A stretch of 64,000 nt of DNA from Methylomagnum ishizawai. GTDB lineage: Bacteria > Pseudomonadota > Gammaproteobacteria > Methylococcales > Methylococcaceae. Numbering within the stretch: position 1 is the first letter of the stretch; every line of letters starts with the position of its first letter. A program made the translations under genes and the position numbers. Below the pieces are notes generated by a model that was given only the letters and a program-made list of their open reading frames with translations, searched no databases and was not told the DNA's origin. The stretch is from NCBI RefSeq assembly GCF_019670005.1, contig NZ_AP019783.1, forward strand, positions 1,570,501-1,634,500, read 5' to 3'. Positions 47,042-56,811 of the stretch are shown in pieces.

Positions 47042-47910
47042 GCCTACCGCGCCTTGGTATCATCGGCGTCGGTTTGATCGGGGGTTCCATCGCTTGCGGT
47101 GCCCGGGCGGCGGGCGGGGTTGGCGGCGTGGCCGGGGTCGATGCCGATGCCGCCAATCTGCGGGAAGCCTTGGACTCGGGCGTCGTCGATTTCGCCTATG
47201 ACGACATCGCCGCGGGCGCGGCGGATTGCGATATGGTGGTCATCGCCACCCCGGTCGGGGCCATCGAGGCGGTGTTGCGGGCGTTGCGCCCCGTCTGGTC
47301 GGACCGCGCCGTCTATACCGATGTCGGCAGTACCAAGGGCAATGTCATCGCGGCGGCGGAACGGGTCTTCGGCCAGGTGCCGTCCAATTTCGTGCCGGGC
47401 CATCCCATCGCCGGGGCCGAGCGTAGCGGGGTCGGGGCCGCCCGGCCCGATTTGTACGCGGGCAAGCGGGTGATCCTGACGCCTTTGCCCGAAACCCGGC
47501 CCGCCGCCGTGGACGCGGTGGAAACGCTGTGGCGGTGCCTGGGGGCCAGGGTTTCGCACATGGCCCCGGATCATCACGACGAGGTGTTGGCCGCGACCAG
47601 CCATCTGCCGCACGTCCTGGCCTTCGCGCTGACCGCCATGCTGGGCCGCAAGGACGAGCAGGACGAAATCTTCCAGTACGCGGCGGGCGGTTTTCGCGAT
47701 TTCACCCGCATCGCCTCCAGCGACCCCAAGATGTGGCGGGATATCTGCCTCGCCAACGGCGGCGAAATCCTGGCCTTGCTGCGACGGTTCCGCGAACAAC
47801 TCCGCGCCGTGGAAAGCCTCATCGAACAGCGCTCGGCGGACGAATTGTTCGCCCTCTTCACCGAAGCCCGCGATGCGCGGCAACGTTTTCTCGATCAATT
47901 GGAAAAATAA
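47038..47910 (+). CDS. tyrA: Prephenate dehydrogenase
   Basis: NAD-linked oxidation of prephenate to 4-hydroxyphenylpyruvate in tyrosine synthesis. It has 290 residues: Rossmann motif IGVGLIGGSIA at the N-terminus, VIATPVGAIEAVLR, YTDVGSTKGNVI, the catalytic region PGHPIAGAERSG and the helical dimer domain with SHLPHVLAFALT and FRDFTRIASSDP. It is the monofunctional cyclohexadienyl-type form, without chorismate mutase. It overlaps hisC by four bases. Confidence 0.95.
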   Translation: MSLPRLGIIGVGLIGGSIACGARAAGGVGGVAGVDADAANLREALDSGVVDFAYDDIAAGAADCDMVVIATPVGAIEAVLRALRPVWSDRAVYTDVGSTKGNVIAAAERVFGQVPSNFVPGHPIAGAERSGVGAARPDLYAGKRVILTPLPETRPAAVDAVETLWRCLGARVSHMAPDHHDEVLAATSHLPHVLAFALTAMLGRKDEQDEIFQYAAGGFRDFTRIASSDPKMWRDICLANGGEILALLRRFREQLRAVESLIEQRSADELFALFTEARDARQRFLDQLEK

Positions 47911-47926
47911 CCAGAGCCTTAACGCT

Positions 47927-49255
47927 ATGAGCAACAGCAACGTCATCTTCCGGGTGCAACCGGGCGGCACCTTGCGCGGCGAAGCCCGCGTTCCCGGCGA
48001 TAAATCCGTTTCCCATCGCTCTATCATGCTGGGTTCCCTGGCCGAGGGCACGACACGGGTTTCCGGTTTCTTGCAAGCGGAAGACTGCCTCGCCACCATG
48101 AACGCCTTCCGCGCCATGGGCGTCGAGATCGAAGGCCCGGTCGAGGGTTGCGTCACCCTCCATGGCGTCGGGATGCACGGCCTCAAGGCACCGGCCCAGG
48201 AGCTTTATCTCGGCAATTCCGGGACTTCCATGCGCTTGTTGTCGGGACTGCTGGCCGGGCAAGCGTTCGATAGCGTCCTGACCGGCGATCCTTCGTTGTC
48301 GCGCCGCCCGATGAAGCGCGTCACCAACCCGCTGCGGGACATGGGCGCGGAAATCGAAACCACCGAGGCCGGGACTTCGCCGCTCAGGATCAAGGGCGGC
48401 GCGAAACTCAAGGGCATCCATTACGACATGCCGGTCGCCAGCGCCCAGGTGAAATCCTGTCTGTTGCTGGCGGGGTTGTATGCCGAGGGCGCAACCTCCG
48501 TGCGCGAACCGGCCCCGACCCGCGACCACACCGAGCGGATGCTGGCCGGTTTCGGCTATCCGGTGGAACGCGAGGGCGAAGTGATCCGCGTGCGTCCGGG
48601 CGGCAAGCTGACCGCCTGCGATGTGGACGTGCCCAGCGACATTTCCTCCGCCGCGTTCTTCATGGTGGGCGCGTCCATCGCCGCGGGGGCGGATGTGACC
48701 TTGAAGCATGTCGGCATCAACCCGACCCGTACCGGCGTGATCGATATCCTCAAGTTGATGGGGGCCGATATCGAGATCATCGATCCCCGCGAGGCGGGCG
48801 GCGAGCCGGTGGCGGATATCCGCATCAAAGCCAGCCAACTCCACGGCATCGATATCCCGGAAGCCCTGGTCCCCCTGGCCATCGATGAATTCCCGGTGCT
48901 GTTCGTGGCCGCCGCCTGCGCCGAGGGCCAAACCCGGCTGACCGGCGCGGAAGAACTCCGGGTCAAGGAAAGCGACCGTATCCAGGTGATGGCCGACGGC
49001 CTGCGAATCTTAGGGATCGACGCCCAACCGACCCCGGATGGCATGATCGTCCAAGGCGGCAAGCTCGGCAGCGGCAAGGTCGATTCCCACGGCGACCACC
49101 GCATCGCCATGGCCTTCTCCATCGCGGCGCTGCGGGCGTCCGGCACCATCGAGATTACCGATTGCGCCAACGTCAACACCTCGTTCCCGATCTTCGTGGA
49201 ACTGGCGCGGGGCTTGGGTCTCGACATCGTATCCATCGAAGGCGAAATCCTATGA
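47927..49255 (+). CDS. aroA: 3-phosphoshikimate 1-carboxyvinyltransferase (EPSP synthase)
   Basis: Joins phosphoenolpyruvate and shikimate-3-phosphate in the shikimate pathway. 442 residues. Visible motifs: PGDKSVSHRS near the N-terminus, LYLGNSGTSMRLLSGLL, DPSLSRRPMKR, the substrate loop RVKESDRIQ and HGDHRIAMAFSIAAL. The glyphosate-related stretch GNSGTSMR has a Ser-Gly-Thr-Ser order, i.e. Ala is not present at the position after Gly-Thr where class I enzymes often carry it, a feature more of class II enzymes. The ATG at 47927 follows tyrA by 16 bases. Confidence 0.95.
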   Translation: MSNSNVIFRVQPGGTLRGEARVPGDKSVSHRSIMLGSLAEGTTRVSGFLQAEDCLATMNAFRAMGVEIEGPVEGCVTLHGVGMHGLKAPAQELYLGNSGTSMRLLSGLLAGQAFDSVLTGDPSLSRRPMKRVTNPLRDMGAEIETTEAGTSPLRIKGGAKLKGIHYDMPVASAQVKSCLLLAGLYAEGATSVREPAPTRDHTERMLAGFGYPVEREGEVIRVRPGGKLTACDVDVPSDISSAAFFMVGASIAAGADVTLKHVGINPTRTGVIDILKLMGADIEIIDPREAGGEPVADIRIKASQLHGIDIPEALVPLAIDEFPVLFVAAACAEGQTRLTGAEELRVKESDRIQVMADGLRILGIDAQPTPDGMIVQGGKLGSGKVDSHGDHRIAMAFSIAALRASGTIEITDCANVNTSFPIFVELARGLGLDIVSIEGEIL

Positions 49256-49917
49256 ACCCCGAAATTCCGGTCCTGACCATCGACGGGCCCAGCGGTTCCG
49301 GCAAGGGCACCGCCAGCCGGGCCGTGGCCCAGCGCCTGGGCTGGAATTTCCTCGATAGCGGGGCGATCTACCGCTCGCTGGCGGTGGCGGTAATGCGGGC
49401 GGGCGTTGCGCTCGACGCTGTCGATGCTATCGTCCGGGTCGCCGCAGCCATGGATCTGGGTTTCACCGCCGACGATCCGCCCAAGGTGCTGCTCGGTGGC
49501 GAAAACATCGCCGGCGAAATCCACACCGAAACCTGCGGCAACGCGGCTTCGCGGATAGCCGCCTATGGCCCGGTGCGTCAGGCGCTGCTGCAAAAGCAGC
49601 GCGATTTCCGCCGTGCGCCCGGCCTCGTCGCCGATGGCCGGGACATGGGCACGGTGGTTTTTCCCGAAGCGGTTTATAAGGTCTTTCTCACCGCCAGCGC
49701 CGGGGTACGCGCCCTCCGGCGGCATAAGCAGTTGAAAGAGAAGGGAATCGATGTTAGCCTTGACGGCTTGACAAGAGAGATCGAGGAGCGGGACCGGCGC
49801 GACCGCGAGCGGGCCGAAGCCCCCCTGGCGATGGCCGCAGGCGCGGTTTTGATCGATTCATCGGACATGACGATAGACGAAGTCGTCGCCCGCTGTCTCG
49901 CCGTGGTGGGCATCTAA
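49252..49917 (+). CDS. cmk: Cytidylate kinase
   Basis: Phosphorylates CMP and dCMP with ATP. 221 residues: P-loop [16 protein letters not shown]-binding [13 protein letters not shown] and [10 protein letters not shown], and a lid with [19 protein letters not shown]. The ATG overlaps the aroA stop (ATGA). It is the last of the aro genes before rpsA, as in many gammaproteobacteria. Confidence 0.97.
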   Translation: MNPEIPVLTIDGPSGSGKGTASRAVAQRLGWNFLDSGAIYRSLAVAVMRAGVALDAVDAIVRVAAAMDLGFTADDPPKVLLGGENIAGEIHTETCGNAASRIAAYGPVRQALLQKQRDFRRAPGLVADGRDMGTVVFPEAVYKVFLTASAGVRALRRHKQLKEKGIDVSLDGLTREIEERDRRDRERAEAPLAMAAGAVLIDSSDMTIDEVVARCLAVVGI

Positions 49918-50021
49918 CCTCGATCTTCGTTTTTTGGAGTCACCGGCAAGGCCCGGTGGCGGTCTCAAACCAACCCCATGAATGGCCGCGACCCGGCTAT
50001 TTACCCAACCGAACCTTTTTT
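49918..50021 (+). promoter_or_regulatory. rpsA leader
   Basis: A 104-base leader with no Shine-Dalgarno sequence near the rpsA ATG, and a hairpin CACCGG/CCGGTG (49941-49958). Gammaproteobacterial rpsA leaders are known for structured, SD-poor initiation and autorepression by S1, so this is a candidate control region. Confidence 0.4.
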
Positions 50022-51692
50022 ATGACCGACAGCTTCGCAGCATTGTTTGAAGAGAGCCTGGCCCAAGCCGAAATGCGTCCGGGCAGCATCATCCGCGGCA
50101 CCGTGGTGGACATCGGCAACGACGTGGTGGTCGTGAACGCCGGCCTCAAGTCCGAGGGCGTGGTGCCCAAGTGGCAGTTCCTCGACGCCGAAGGCCAGAT
50201 CGAAGTCCAGATCGGCGACACCGTCGAAGTCACCCTGGAATTGCTGGAAGACGGGCTGGGCGCGACCCTCTTGTCCCGCGACAAGGCCAAGCGCCTCAAG
50301 GCTTGGCTCGACCTCGAACAGGCTTTCGAGAAGAACGAGACCGTCAGCGGCAAGCTGACCGGCAAGGTCCGTGGCGGTTTCACCGTCGCCCTGGGTGCCC
50401 TGCGGGCGTTCCTGCCGGGTTCCCTGGTCGATGTGCGCCCGGTGCGCGACACCTCCTACCTGGAAGGCCGCGACCTCGAATTCAAGGTCATCAAGATCGA
50501 CCAAAAGCGCAATAACGTGGTGCTGTCCCGCCGCGCCGTGGTCGAGTCCGAATACAGCGCCGAGAAGGAAGCCCTGCTGGAAAACCTCAAGGAAGGCGCC
50601 ATCGTCACCGGCGTGGTCAAGAACCTCACCGATTACGGCGCGTTCATCGACCTGGGCGGTATCGACGGTTTGCTGCACATCACCGACATGGCTTGGAAGC
50701 GCGTGCGCCATCCGTCCGAGGCGGTGCAGATCGGCCAGGAAATCCAGGTCAAGGTGCTCAAGTTCGACCAGGAGAAGAACCGCGTCTCCTTGGGACTCAA
50801 GCAACTGGGCGAAGACCCGTGGCTCAACATCGCCCGCCGTTATCCGCCGGGCACCCGTTTGTTCGGCAAGGTCAGCAACCTGACCGATTACGGCTGCTTC
50901 GTGGAATTGGAAGAAGGCGTGGAAGGTTTGGTCCATGTGTCCGAAATGGATTGGACCAACAAGAACGTCAACCCCGCCAAGATCGTGCAGTTGGGCGAGG
51001 AAGTCGAAGTCATGGTCCTCGACATCGACGAAGACCGCCGCCGTATCTCCTTGGGCATGAAGCAGTGCCGTCCCAATCCCTGGGAAGAGTTCGCCGGCAC
51101 CCACAAGAAGGGCGACAAGATCAAGGGCAACATCAAGTCCATCACCGATTTCGGTATCTTCATCGGCCTGGACGGCGGCATCGACGGTTTGGTGCATCTG
51201 TCCGATATCTCCTGGAGCAATACCGGCGAGGACGCCATCCGCCAGTTCAAGAAGGGCGACGAGGTCGAAACCGTCATCCTGGCCATCGACCCCGAGCGCG
51301 AACGCATCTCGCTGGGCGTCAAGCAGCTTGAACAAGACCCGTTCCAGAACTACCTCGCCACCCATGAGAAGGGCGGCGCGGTGCGCGGCGTGGTCAAGGA
51401 AGTCGATGCCAAGGGCGCGGTCATCGTCCTGGCCGACAGCGTCGAAGGCTATCTCCGGGCTTCCGAGATTTCCCGCGACCGGGTCGAGGACGCCCGCACC
51501 CAGTTGAAGGTGGGCGACGAGGTCGAGGCCAAGTTCATCGGCGTGGACAAGAAGAACAAGACCATCACCCTGTCCATCAAGGCCAAGGACCAGGAAGAAG
51601 AAGCCGCCGCCATCAAGGGCTATTCGCAGCAGGCATCGTCCGGGATGCCGACCTTGGGCGACATCTTCAAGGAACAGATGGAGAACAAGTAA
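50022..51692 (+). CDS. rpsA: 30S ribosomal protein S1
   Basis: mRNA-binding ribosomal protein of 556 residues with six S1 (OB-fold) repeats at about 19-85, 104-170, 190-258, 275-345, 362-432 and 449-518; the central ones carry VSLGLKQ/ISLGMKQ-type ends. The start [13 protein letters not shown] is typical. It lacks a clear ribosome binding site, consistent with self-regulated initiation. It is followed by a hairpin and ihfB. Confidence 0.98.
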   Translation: MTDSFAALFEESLAQAEMRPGSIIRGTVVDIGNDVVVVNAGLKSEGVVPKWQFLDAEGQIEVQIGDTVEVTLELLEDGLGATLLSRDKAKRLKAWLDLEQAFEKNETVSGKLTGKVRGGFTVALGALRAFLPGSLVDVRPVRDTSYLEGRDLEFKVIKIDQKRNNVVLSRRAVVESEYSAEKEALLENLKEGAIVTGVVKNLTDYGAFIDLGGIDGLLHITDMAWKRVRHPSEAVQIGQEIQVKVLKFDQEKNRVSLGLKQLGEDPWLNIARRYPPGTRLFGKVSNLTDYGCFVELEEGVEGLVHVSEMDWTNKNVNPAKIVQLGEEVEVMVLDIDEDRRRISLGMKQCRPNPWEEFAGTHKKGDKIKGNIKSITDFGIFIGLDGGIDGLVHLSDISWSNTGEDAIRQFKKGDEVETVILAIDPERERISLGVKQLEQDPFQNYLATHEKGGAVRGVVKEVDAKGAVIVLADSVEGYLRASEISRDRVEDARTQLKVGDEVEAKFIGVDKKNKTITLSIKAKDQEEEAAAIKGYSQQASSGMPTLGDIFKEQMENK

Positions 51693-51703
51693 TCCGGCCA
51701 AGC

Positions 51704-51725
51704 AAGGGGGGCGCGAGCCCCCCTT
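51704..51725 (+). terminator. Hairpin between rpsA and ihfB
   Basis: AAGGGGGGC and GCCCCCCTT pair in a perfect 9-bp stem with loop GCGA, 12 bases after the rpsA stop. The T-run is short, so it may act as an attenuator or 3'-end stabiliser and lower ihfB expression compared with rpsA. Confidence 0.6.
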
Positions 51726-51743
51726 CATTCTGTGGATAAGACG

Positions 51744-52055
51744 GTGACAAAGTCAGAACTGATCAACTTGCTGGCGGAAAAATACAGCCATATCGCTTTC
51801 AAGGATGTCGAGTTGGCGGTGAAAGGAATGATCGACCATATGACCGTGGCCCTGTCTTCCGGGGAGCGGATCGAAATCAGGGGGTTCGGGAGCTTTTCCC
51901 TGCATTACCGTCCGCCCAGGGTCGGGCGCAACCCCAAGACCGGCGATGCCGTCGAACTCGCTTCCAAATTCGTCCCCCATTTCAAGCCCGGCAAGGAATT
52001 GCGGGACAAGGTCAACCAATCCCGCGAATACTTCGAGCTTTCGGCTTCCGATTGA
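51744..52055 (+). CDS. ihfB: Integration host factor subunit beta
   Basis: DNA-bending nucleoid protein that pairs with IhfA. 103 residues: [20 protein letters not shown] at the start, the HU/IHF signature [24 protein letters not shown] with the intercalating proline (RNP), and the C-terminal [13 protein letters not shown]. The start is taken as the GTG at 51744 because family members begin MTKSEL; a GTG at 51732 would add four residues. Confidence 0.95.
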   Translation: MTKSELINLLAEKYSHIAFKDVELAVKGMIDHMTVALSSGERIEIRGFGSFSLHYRPPRVGRNPKTGDAVELASKFVPHFKPGKELRDKVNQSREYFELSASD

Positions 52056-52158
52056 TGGCGGCGACCTTCCCGGCGGTGATCGAACCCGGCCTCGACCGGT
52101 TTCCGGCGCGTTCGTTCACCGTTTTCCGCCTTTCCCTCCCGACCGGCGCGTACCGCCC

Positions 52159-53313
52159 ATGCTGGAATTATTGGCGCTCCTGCTTCCCGTAGCCGCCGCC
52201 TCCGGTTGGCTCGCCGCCAAGCGGCATTACACGCGGAAATATCTGCTCGACCACGCCCGCCCGATCAACCAGGCCTATTGCCGGGGCTTGAACTACCTGC
52301 TCAGCGAAAAGACCGACCAGGCCATCAAGGTGTTCGCCCATATCCTGGAAATGGACCACGAGACCGTGGAAACCCATATTGCGCTGGGCAACCTGTTCCG
52401 CAAGCAGGGCGAGGTGGAAAAGGCCATCGAGGTCCATACCCGGCTGTTGGAGGAGCCCGGCCTGGGCGAGGCCCAGCGCGCCCACGCCCGCTACGCGCTG
52501 GGGGTGGATTACATGGCGGCGGGGTTGTTGGACCGGGCCGAGTCCATCTTCGAGGCCCTGGCCGAACGCGAGGCCCACCGCAAATCTTCGCTGCAACGGC
52601 TGTTGCAAATCTATCAGCAGGAAAAGGAGTGGCCTAAAGCCATCGCCTGCGTCCGTAAGCTGCTGCGCTTCGCCAAGGCGCCCAAGGGCGAGAGCGTGGC
52701 CCAATTCCTGTGCGAATTGGCGGAGGAGTCCGTGGCCCGGTTCGACGGCAAGGCGGCGCGGGATTACCTGGACCAGGCCTTGCGCGACGATCCCGCCTGC
52801 GTCCGCGCCAGCCTCGTCAAAGCCCGCCTGCAATTGGCCGCCGCCGATTACGCCGGGGCGTTGCGGACCTTGCGTAACGTGGAGGCGCAAAATCCCGACT
52901 ACCTGCCCGAGGCGCTGCACCCCGTCGCGGTGTGCTATGCCCGGTTGGGCGACGCGCGGGGTTGGGCCGATTATCTGGAATACCTGTACCGGCGCTATGG
53001 CTTGGCCGCCGCGGCGTTCGAACTCGCGGCCTGGATGCGCGACGCGGCGGGGATTCCGGCGGCGCTGGATTATTCGCTGGCGGCGCTGGAAGCCAAACCC
53101 TCCCTGCGCGGCCTGGGCCATACCGTGCGCTTGCTGTCGGTCTCCGGGGGCGGGCCGGAGCCGCGGCTGGAATTGGGCCGCCTGGGTGCGGTCGTCGACC
53201 GCTTGGCGGCGGAAATTCCCCGTTACCGCTGCGTGGAGTGCGGCTTCGGCGGTTCGGAACTGCATTGGCGCTGCCCCTCGTGCCAGCATTGGGCCTCCAT
53301 CAAACCGGCCTGA
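52159..53313 (+). CDS. lapB: LapB (YciM), lipopolysaccharide assembly regulator
   Basis: Membrane-anchored cytosolic TPR protein that controls LpxC turnover and so lipopolysaccharide synthesis. 384 residues: one N-terminal helix (MLELLALLLPVAAASGWLAA), TPR units through about 345 (FAHILEMDHETVETHIALGN and others) and a rubredoxin-like zinc site CVECGFGG ... CPSC at the C-terminus. It follows ihfB by 103 bases; the small lapA gene that often sits between is not found. Confidence 0.95.
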   Translation: MLELLALLLPVAAASGWLAAKRHYTRKYLLDHARPINQAYCRGLNYLLSEKTDQAIKVFAHILEMDHETVETHIALGNLFRKQGEVEKAIEVHTRLLEEPGLGEAQRAHARYALGVDYMAAGLLDRAESIFEALAEREAHRKSSLQRLLQIYQQEKEWPKAIACVRKLLRFAKAPKGESVAQFLCELAEESVARFDGKAARDYLDQALRDDPACVRASLVKARLQLAAADYAGALRTLRNVEAQNPDYLPEALHPVAVCYARLGDARGWADYLEYLYRRYGLAAAAFELAAWMRDAAGIPAALDYSLAALEAKPSLRGLGHTVRLLSVSGGGPEPRLELGRLGAVVDRLAAEIPRYRCVECGFGGSELHWRCPSCQHWASIKPA

Positions 53314-53333
53314 CCTGGCCGTGTAGGGAAAAA

Positions 53334-53384
53334 CCTACAAGAAAATCGGCATAGCCCTACAAAAAAATCCGCGACCGCCTACAA
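53334..53384 (+). promoter_or_regulatory. Three 22-bp direct repeats (CCTACAA) upstream of comEA
   Basis: CCTACAA occurs at 53334, 53356 and 53378, exactly 22 bp (two helical turns) apart, each followed by an A-rich run and, in the first two, AATCsGC. TGTAGG at 53322-53327 forms an inverted half-site with the first repeat. The third copy ends where the -35 hexamer of the CATAAT promoter (53408-53413) would be, and no -35 match exists, so these look like activator-binding sites. Confidence 0.6.
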
Positions 53385-53460
53385 ACAAGCCCTTTTTAGC
53401 GGTCGGGCATAATGGTTAGCTTATGCCGCCCATACCGGGTTTTTTGATAAGAGGTTGACC

Positions 53461-53769
53461 ATGCGCGCGCTATTGAAATCTTTATTGCTTTGGGGTTTGC
53501 TGATGTCGCCGTTCCGGGTGTCGGCGGAGGTTTTGGATATTAATACCGCCACTGTCGAGCAGTTCGACGATACCTTGGCGGGCGTCGGCAAGGCCAAGGC
53601 CCAGGCCATCGTCGAGGACCGCGAGAAAAACGGCCCATTCAAATCGGTCGACGACCTCGAACGGGTCAATGGCATCGGTCCCGCGATCATCGCCAAGAAC
53701 CGGGACAGGATCACGGTGGGCGCGGCGGCCCCCGCCACGCCGCCGGAGGCCAAGCCCAAGCAAAAATAG
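53461..53769 (+). CDS. ComEA-like helix-hairpin-helix DNA-binding protein
   Basis: A 102-residue exported protein with a signal peptide (about 1-22, ending VSA) and a helix-hairpin-helix pair (LDINTATVEQFDDTLAGVGKAKAQAIVEDR and VDDLERVNGIGPAIIAKNRD), the ComEA domain that binds double-stranded DNA in the periplasm. In other bacteria ComEA pulls DNA in during natural transformation, but short stand-alone versions also occur with other roles. AAGAGG lies six bases before the ATG at 53461. A Pro/Ala/Lys tail ends the protein. It has its own promoter and terminator. Confidence 0.88.
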   Translation: MRALLKSLLLWGLLMSPFRVSAEVLDINTATVEQFDDTLAGVGKAKAQAIVEDREKNGPFKSVDDLERVNGIGPAIIAKNRDRITVGAAAPATPPEAKPKQK

Positions 53770-53790
53770 TACCGTATCCATGCCCGTTCC

Positions 53791-53816
53791 AGGCTCCCCT
53801 TCCGGGAGCCTTTTTT
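53791..53816 (+). terminator. Rho-independent terminator of comEA
   Basis: AGGCTCCC/GGGAGCCT hairpin with a 5-base loop followed by a run of T, 22 bases after the stop. Confidence 0.88.
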
Positions 53817-53892
53817 GCGCCGCCGTTTGGGGGATGGCGGGTTCGTGGCTAAAATGAGGTTTGTTTATTCGAACCGACGGTGAATTTTACCT

Positions 53893-54498
53893 ATGAGCTC
53901 AAACATCCAATGGCACCACGCCGTAGTCACCCGTCCCCTGCGCGAACGGTTGAATAATCATAAAAGCTTCATCCTCTGGTTCACGGGGTTGTCCGGCGCG
54001 GGCAAATCCACCCTGGCCCACCGGGTGGAGGAATTGCTGTTCGAGCGCGGCTGCCGGACCTACGTGTTCGATGGTGACAATGTGCGGCATGGGCTTTGCT
54101 CCGACCTCGGCTTCAGCATCGAGGACCGGCACGAGAATATCCGCCGCATCGGCGAGATGAGCAAACTGTTCGTCGAGGCCGGCGTGATTGCCTTGACGGC
54201 GTTCATTTCCCCGTTGCGGGCCGACCGGGACATGGTCCGCGGCCTGGCCCAGGCCGGGGATTTCATCGAGGTATATTGCAACGCGCCCTTGGAGGTCTGC
54301 GAGGGGCGCGATGTGAAGGGCTTGTATAAGAAGGCCCGGCAAGGCGTCATCCCGGAATTCACCGGCATTTCCTCGCCCTACGAGGCGCCCGAGAATCCCG
54401 AGATCACCGTCCATACCGGGCGCGATGGCCTGGAGGCCTGCGCCTTGCAGGTCGTCCGTTTCCTGGAAGAGCGGGGACAGATCCAAACCATAACGTAA
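53893..54498 (+). CDS. cysC: Adenylyl-sulfate kinase
   Basis: Phosphorylates APS to PAPS, the sulfate donor for reduction or sulfotransferases. 201 residues: Walker [11 protein letters not shown], substrate motif [11 protein letters not shown] and [11 protein letters not shown] with the phospho-serine site. It is not next to cysDN, so the enzyme may serve sulfation or a separate regulatory need. It runs 16 bases into galU, which suggests a shared transcript with sugar-nucleotide synthesis. Confidence 0.94.
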   Translation: MSSNIQWHHAVVTRPLRERLNNHKSFILWFTGLSGAGKSTLAHRVEELLFERGCRTYVFDGDNVRHGLCSDLGFSIEDRHENIRRIGEMSKLFVEAGVIALTAFISPLRADRDMVRGLAQAGDFIEVYCNAPLEVCEGRDVKGLYKKARQGVIPEFTGISSPYEAPENPEITVHTGRDGLEACALQVVRFLEERGQIQTIT

Positions 54499-54514
54499 AA
54501 AAGGGAGAGTGAGC

Positions 54515-55393
54515 ATGAAGAAACCAGTGAAGAAAGCCGTATTTCCCGTGGCGGGCCTGGGTACCCGGTTCTTGCCGGCCACCAAGGCCAGCCCCAAGGA
54601 AATGCTGCCCATCGTCGATAAGCCCCTGATCCAATACGCGGTGGAAGAAGCGGTGGCGGCGGGCATCGACGTCTTGGTGTTCGTCACCAGCCGGACCAAG
54701 CGCTCCATCGAGGACCATTTCGACAAGGCCTACGAACTCGAGACCGAGTTGCAGACCCGCGGCAAGGCCGAAACCCTGCGCATCGTGCAGAACATCGTGC
54801 CGTCCCATGTGACCTGTGTGTTCATCCGCCAGGCCGAAGCCCTGGGGCTGGGCCACGCGGTCAATTGCGCCCGTTCGGTCATCGGCGACGAGCCGTTCGC
54901 CGTGGTGCTGGCCGACGACATGGTCGATAACGGCGCGGATGGCTGTTTGTCGCAGATGATCCGGGTGTTCGACCAATGGCAATGCTCGGTGTTGGGCACT
55001 GAACGGGTCGATCCTTCCGAGACCCAGAGCTATGGTATCGTCCAGGCCAATCCGATCCAGGAAGGCTTGGGCAAGCTGGACGGCATCGTCGAGAAGCCCA
55101 AGCCCGAGGACGCGCCGTCCAATCTGGCGGTGGTGGGCCGGTACATCCTGACCCCGGCGATTTTCGACAAACTCGACAATGTGACGCGGGGGGCGGGCGG
55201 CGAAATCCAGCTCACCGACGCCATCGCCGCGCTGCTCAAGGACGAACCCGTGCTGGCCTACGAATTCGCCGGCAAGCGCTACGATTGCGGCTCCAAGCTG
55301 GGCTATCTGATGGCGACGGTGGAACAGGGCTTGAAGCACGAGGAATTGCGGGAAAGCTTCAAGGCTTATCTGTCCGCGTTGCGCTTCGATTGA
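54515..55393 (+). CDS. galU: UTP--glucose-1-phosphate uridylyltransferase
   Basis: Makes UDP-glucose for polysaccharide, lipopolysaccharide and trehalose-type synthesis. 292 residues: nucleotide loop [50 protein letters not shown] and the closing [22 protein letters not shown] precedes the ATG at 54515. It is coupled to cysC and ends before a strong bidirectional hairpin. Confidence 0.96.
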   Translation: MKKPVKKAVFPVAGLGTRFLPATKASPKEMLPIVDKPLIQYAVEEAVAAGIDVLVFVTSRTKRSIEDHFDKAYELETELQTRGKAETLRIVQNIVPSHVTCVFIRQAEALGLGHAVNCARSVIGDEPFAVVLADDMVDNGADGCLSQMIRVFDQWQCSVLGTERVDPSETQSYGIVQANPIQEGLGKLDGIVEKPKPEDAPSNLAVVGRYILTPAIFDKLDNVTRGAGGEIQLTDAIAALLKDEPVLAYEFAGKRYDCGSKLGYLMATVEQGLKHEELRESFKAYLSALRFD

Positions 55394-55405
55394 TCCGAAC
55401 GCCCG

Positions 55406-55444
55406 ACGGGCGGGGCGGATGGCATCGCCAGCCGCCCCGCCCGT
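55406..55444. terminator. Bidirectional hairpin between galU and the aminotransferase
   Basis: ACGGGCGGGGCGG and CCGCCCCGCCCGT form a perfect 13-bp stem with a 13-base loop between two convergent genes. No T-runs flank it; the very stable stem probably still stops or protects both transcripts. Confidence 0.6.
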
Positions 55445-55457
55445 TGCGTTTATGGCC

Positions 55458-56639
55458 TTAGGCCAGGGCTTGCTTGATGCGGCCCAGCGCTTTCTCCAGG
55501 TTGGCCAGGCTGGTGGCGATGGACAACCTCATGCAGCCCGGAGCTCCGAAGGCCGACCCCGGCACCACGGCCACCCCGCCTTGCTCGATCAGGAATTCGG
55601 CCAGGCCCAGGTCGTCGGCGATGCCATCCAGCCGGTCGATGACGCCCTGCACATTGGGCAGCACGTAGAAGGTGCCGTCGGTCGGCAGGCAATCCACGCC
55701 GGGGATGGTGTTCAATTCGGCCACCACGTAATCGTGGCGCTGCTTGAAGGCTTTCACCATTTCGCCGATGAAAGCTTGATCGCCGTTCAGGCCGACCTCG
55801 GCGGCGACCTGGGAAATCGAGGTCGGGTTGGAGGTACTTTGCGACTGGATGTTGGTCATGGCCTCGATCAGCTTTTCGGGGCCGGCCGTGTAGCCGATGC
55901 GCCAACCGGTCATGGAATAGGCCTTGGAGACGCCGTTCAGGACCATGGTGCGGTCGTAGAGGTCCGGGCAGACATTGAGGATGTTGACGAAAGCGCCGTT
56001 CCACACGATGTGTTCGTACATGTCGTCGGTGGCGATGACGATGTCCGGGTGCTGGCGCAGCACCTCGCCCAGCGCCTTGAGTTCGTCGGCGCTATAGGCC
56101 ATGCCGGTGGGATTGGACGGGCTGTTGATGACGAACAGCCGGGTTTTCGGGGTGATGGCGGCGGCGAGTTGCTCGGCGGTGATCTTGAAGCGCTGGGCCT
56201 GGGTGGCCTCGACGATGACCGGGACGCCTCCCGCCAGCAGCGCCATGTCGGGATAGGACACCCAATACGGGGCCGGGATGATGACCTCGTCGCCGGGGTT
56301 CAACAGGGCTTGGGCCAGGTTGTAGAAGCTCTGCTTGCCGCCGCAGGACACCAGGATTTGCTTGGGCGTGTAGTCGAAGCCGTTTTCCCGCTTGAACTTC
56401 GCGACGATGGCCTGTTTGAGGCCGGGCGTGCCGTCCACGGCGGTGTATTTGGTGAAACCCGAATTGATGGCCGCTATCGCCGCCTGTTTGATGTGTTCCG
56501 GGGTGTCGAAATCGGGTTCGCCGGCCCCGAGTCCCACGATATCCTTGCCGGCGGCCCGCATGGCGGCGGCGCGGGCGGTGACGGCCAGGGTGGGGGAGGG
56601 CTTGATGGATTGTACGCGGTCGGAGAGTCTGATGTTCAT
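55458..56639 (-). CDS. Class I aminotransferase (aspartate/prephenate-type)
   Basis: PLP aminotransferase of subgroup I-gamma, 393 residues. Landmarks: SPTLAVTARAAAMRAAGKDI, LGAGEPDFDTPEHI, SCGGKQSFYNLAQALL, NSPSNPTGM, PLP lysine in LNGVSKAYSMTGWRIGYTAGP and the closing MRLSIATS. Such enzymes act on aspartate and glutamate, some also on prephenate; specificity is not decided by sequence alone. The ATG at 56639 was taken over a longer frame. It is divergent from uvrB across about 170 bases. Confidence 0.92.
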   Translation of the reverse strand: MNIRLSDRVQSIKPSPTLAVTARAAAMRAAGKDIVGLGAGEPDFDTPEHIKQAAIAAINSGFTKYTAVDGTPGLKQAIVAKFKRENGFDYTPKQILVSCGGKQSFYNLAQALLNPGDEVIIPAPYWVSYPDMALLAGGVPVIVEATQAQRFKITAEQLAAAITPKTRLFVINSPSNPTGMAYSADELKALGEVLRQHPDIVIATDDMYEHIVWNGAFVNILNVCPDLYDRTMVLNGVSKAYSMTGWRIGYTAGPEKLIEAMTNIQSQSTSNPTSISQVAAEVGLNGDQAFIGEMVKAFKQRHDYVVAELNTIPGVDCLPTDGTFYVLPNVQGVIDRLDGIADDLGLAEFLIEQGGVAVVPGSAFGAPGCMRLSIATSLANLEKALGRIKQALA

Positions 56640-56811
56640 CGTGGGCGCTTGTCGTGCGAGGGCGTGGAAAAACCGAGAGGATAGCCATGCGGGGCGGGGC
56701 TGTCGAGTATGGAGGCCGCGGTCCCGGCGCAAACCATTCCGGGCGGTTTCCGCCTAATATCGGGGCATCCACCCATCCGATCCACCCGCGTTTATTAGGT
56801 AGCGCACCACC

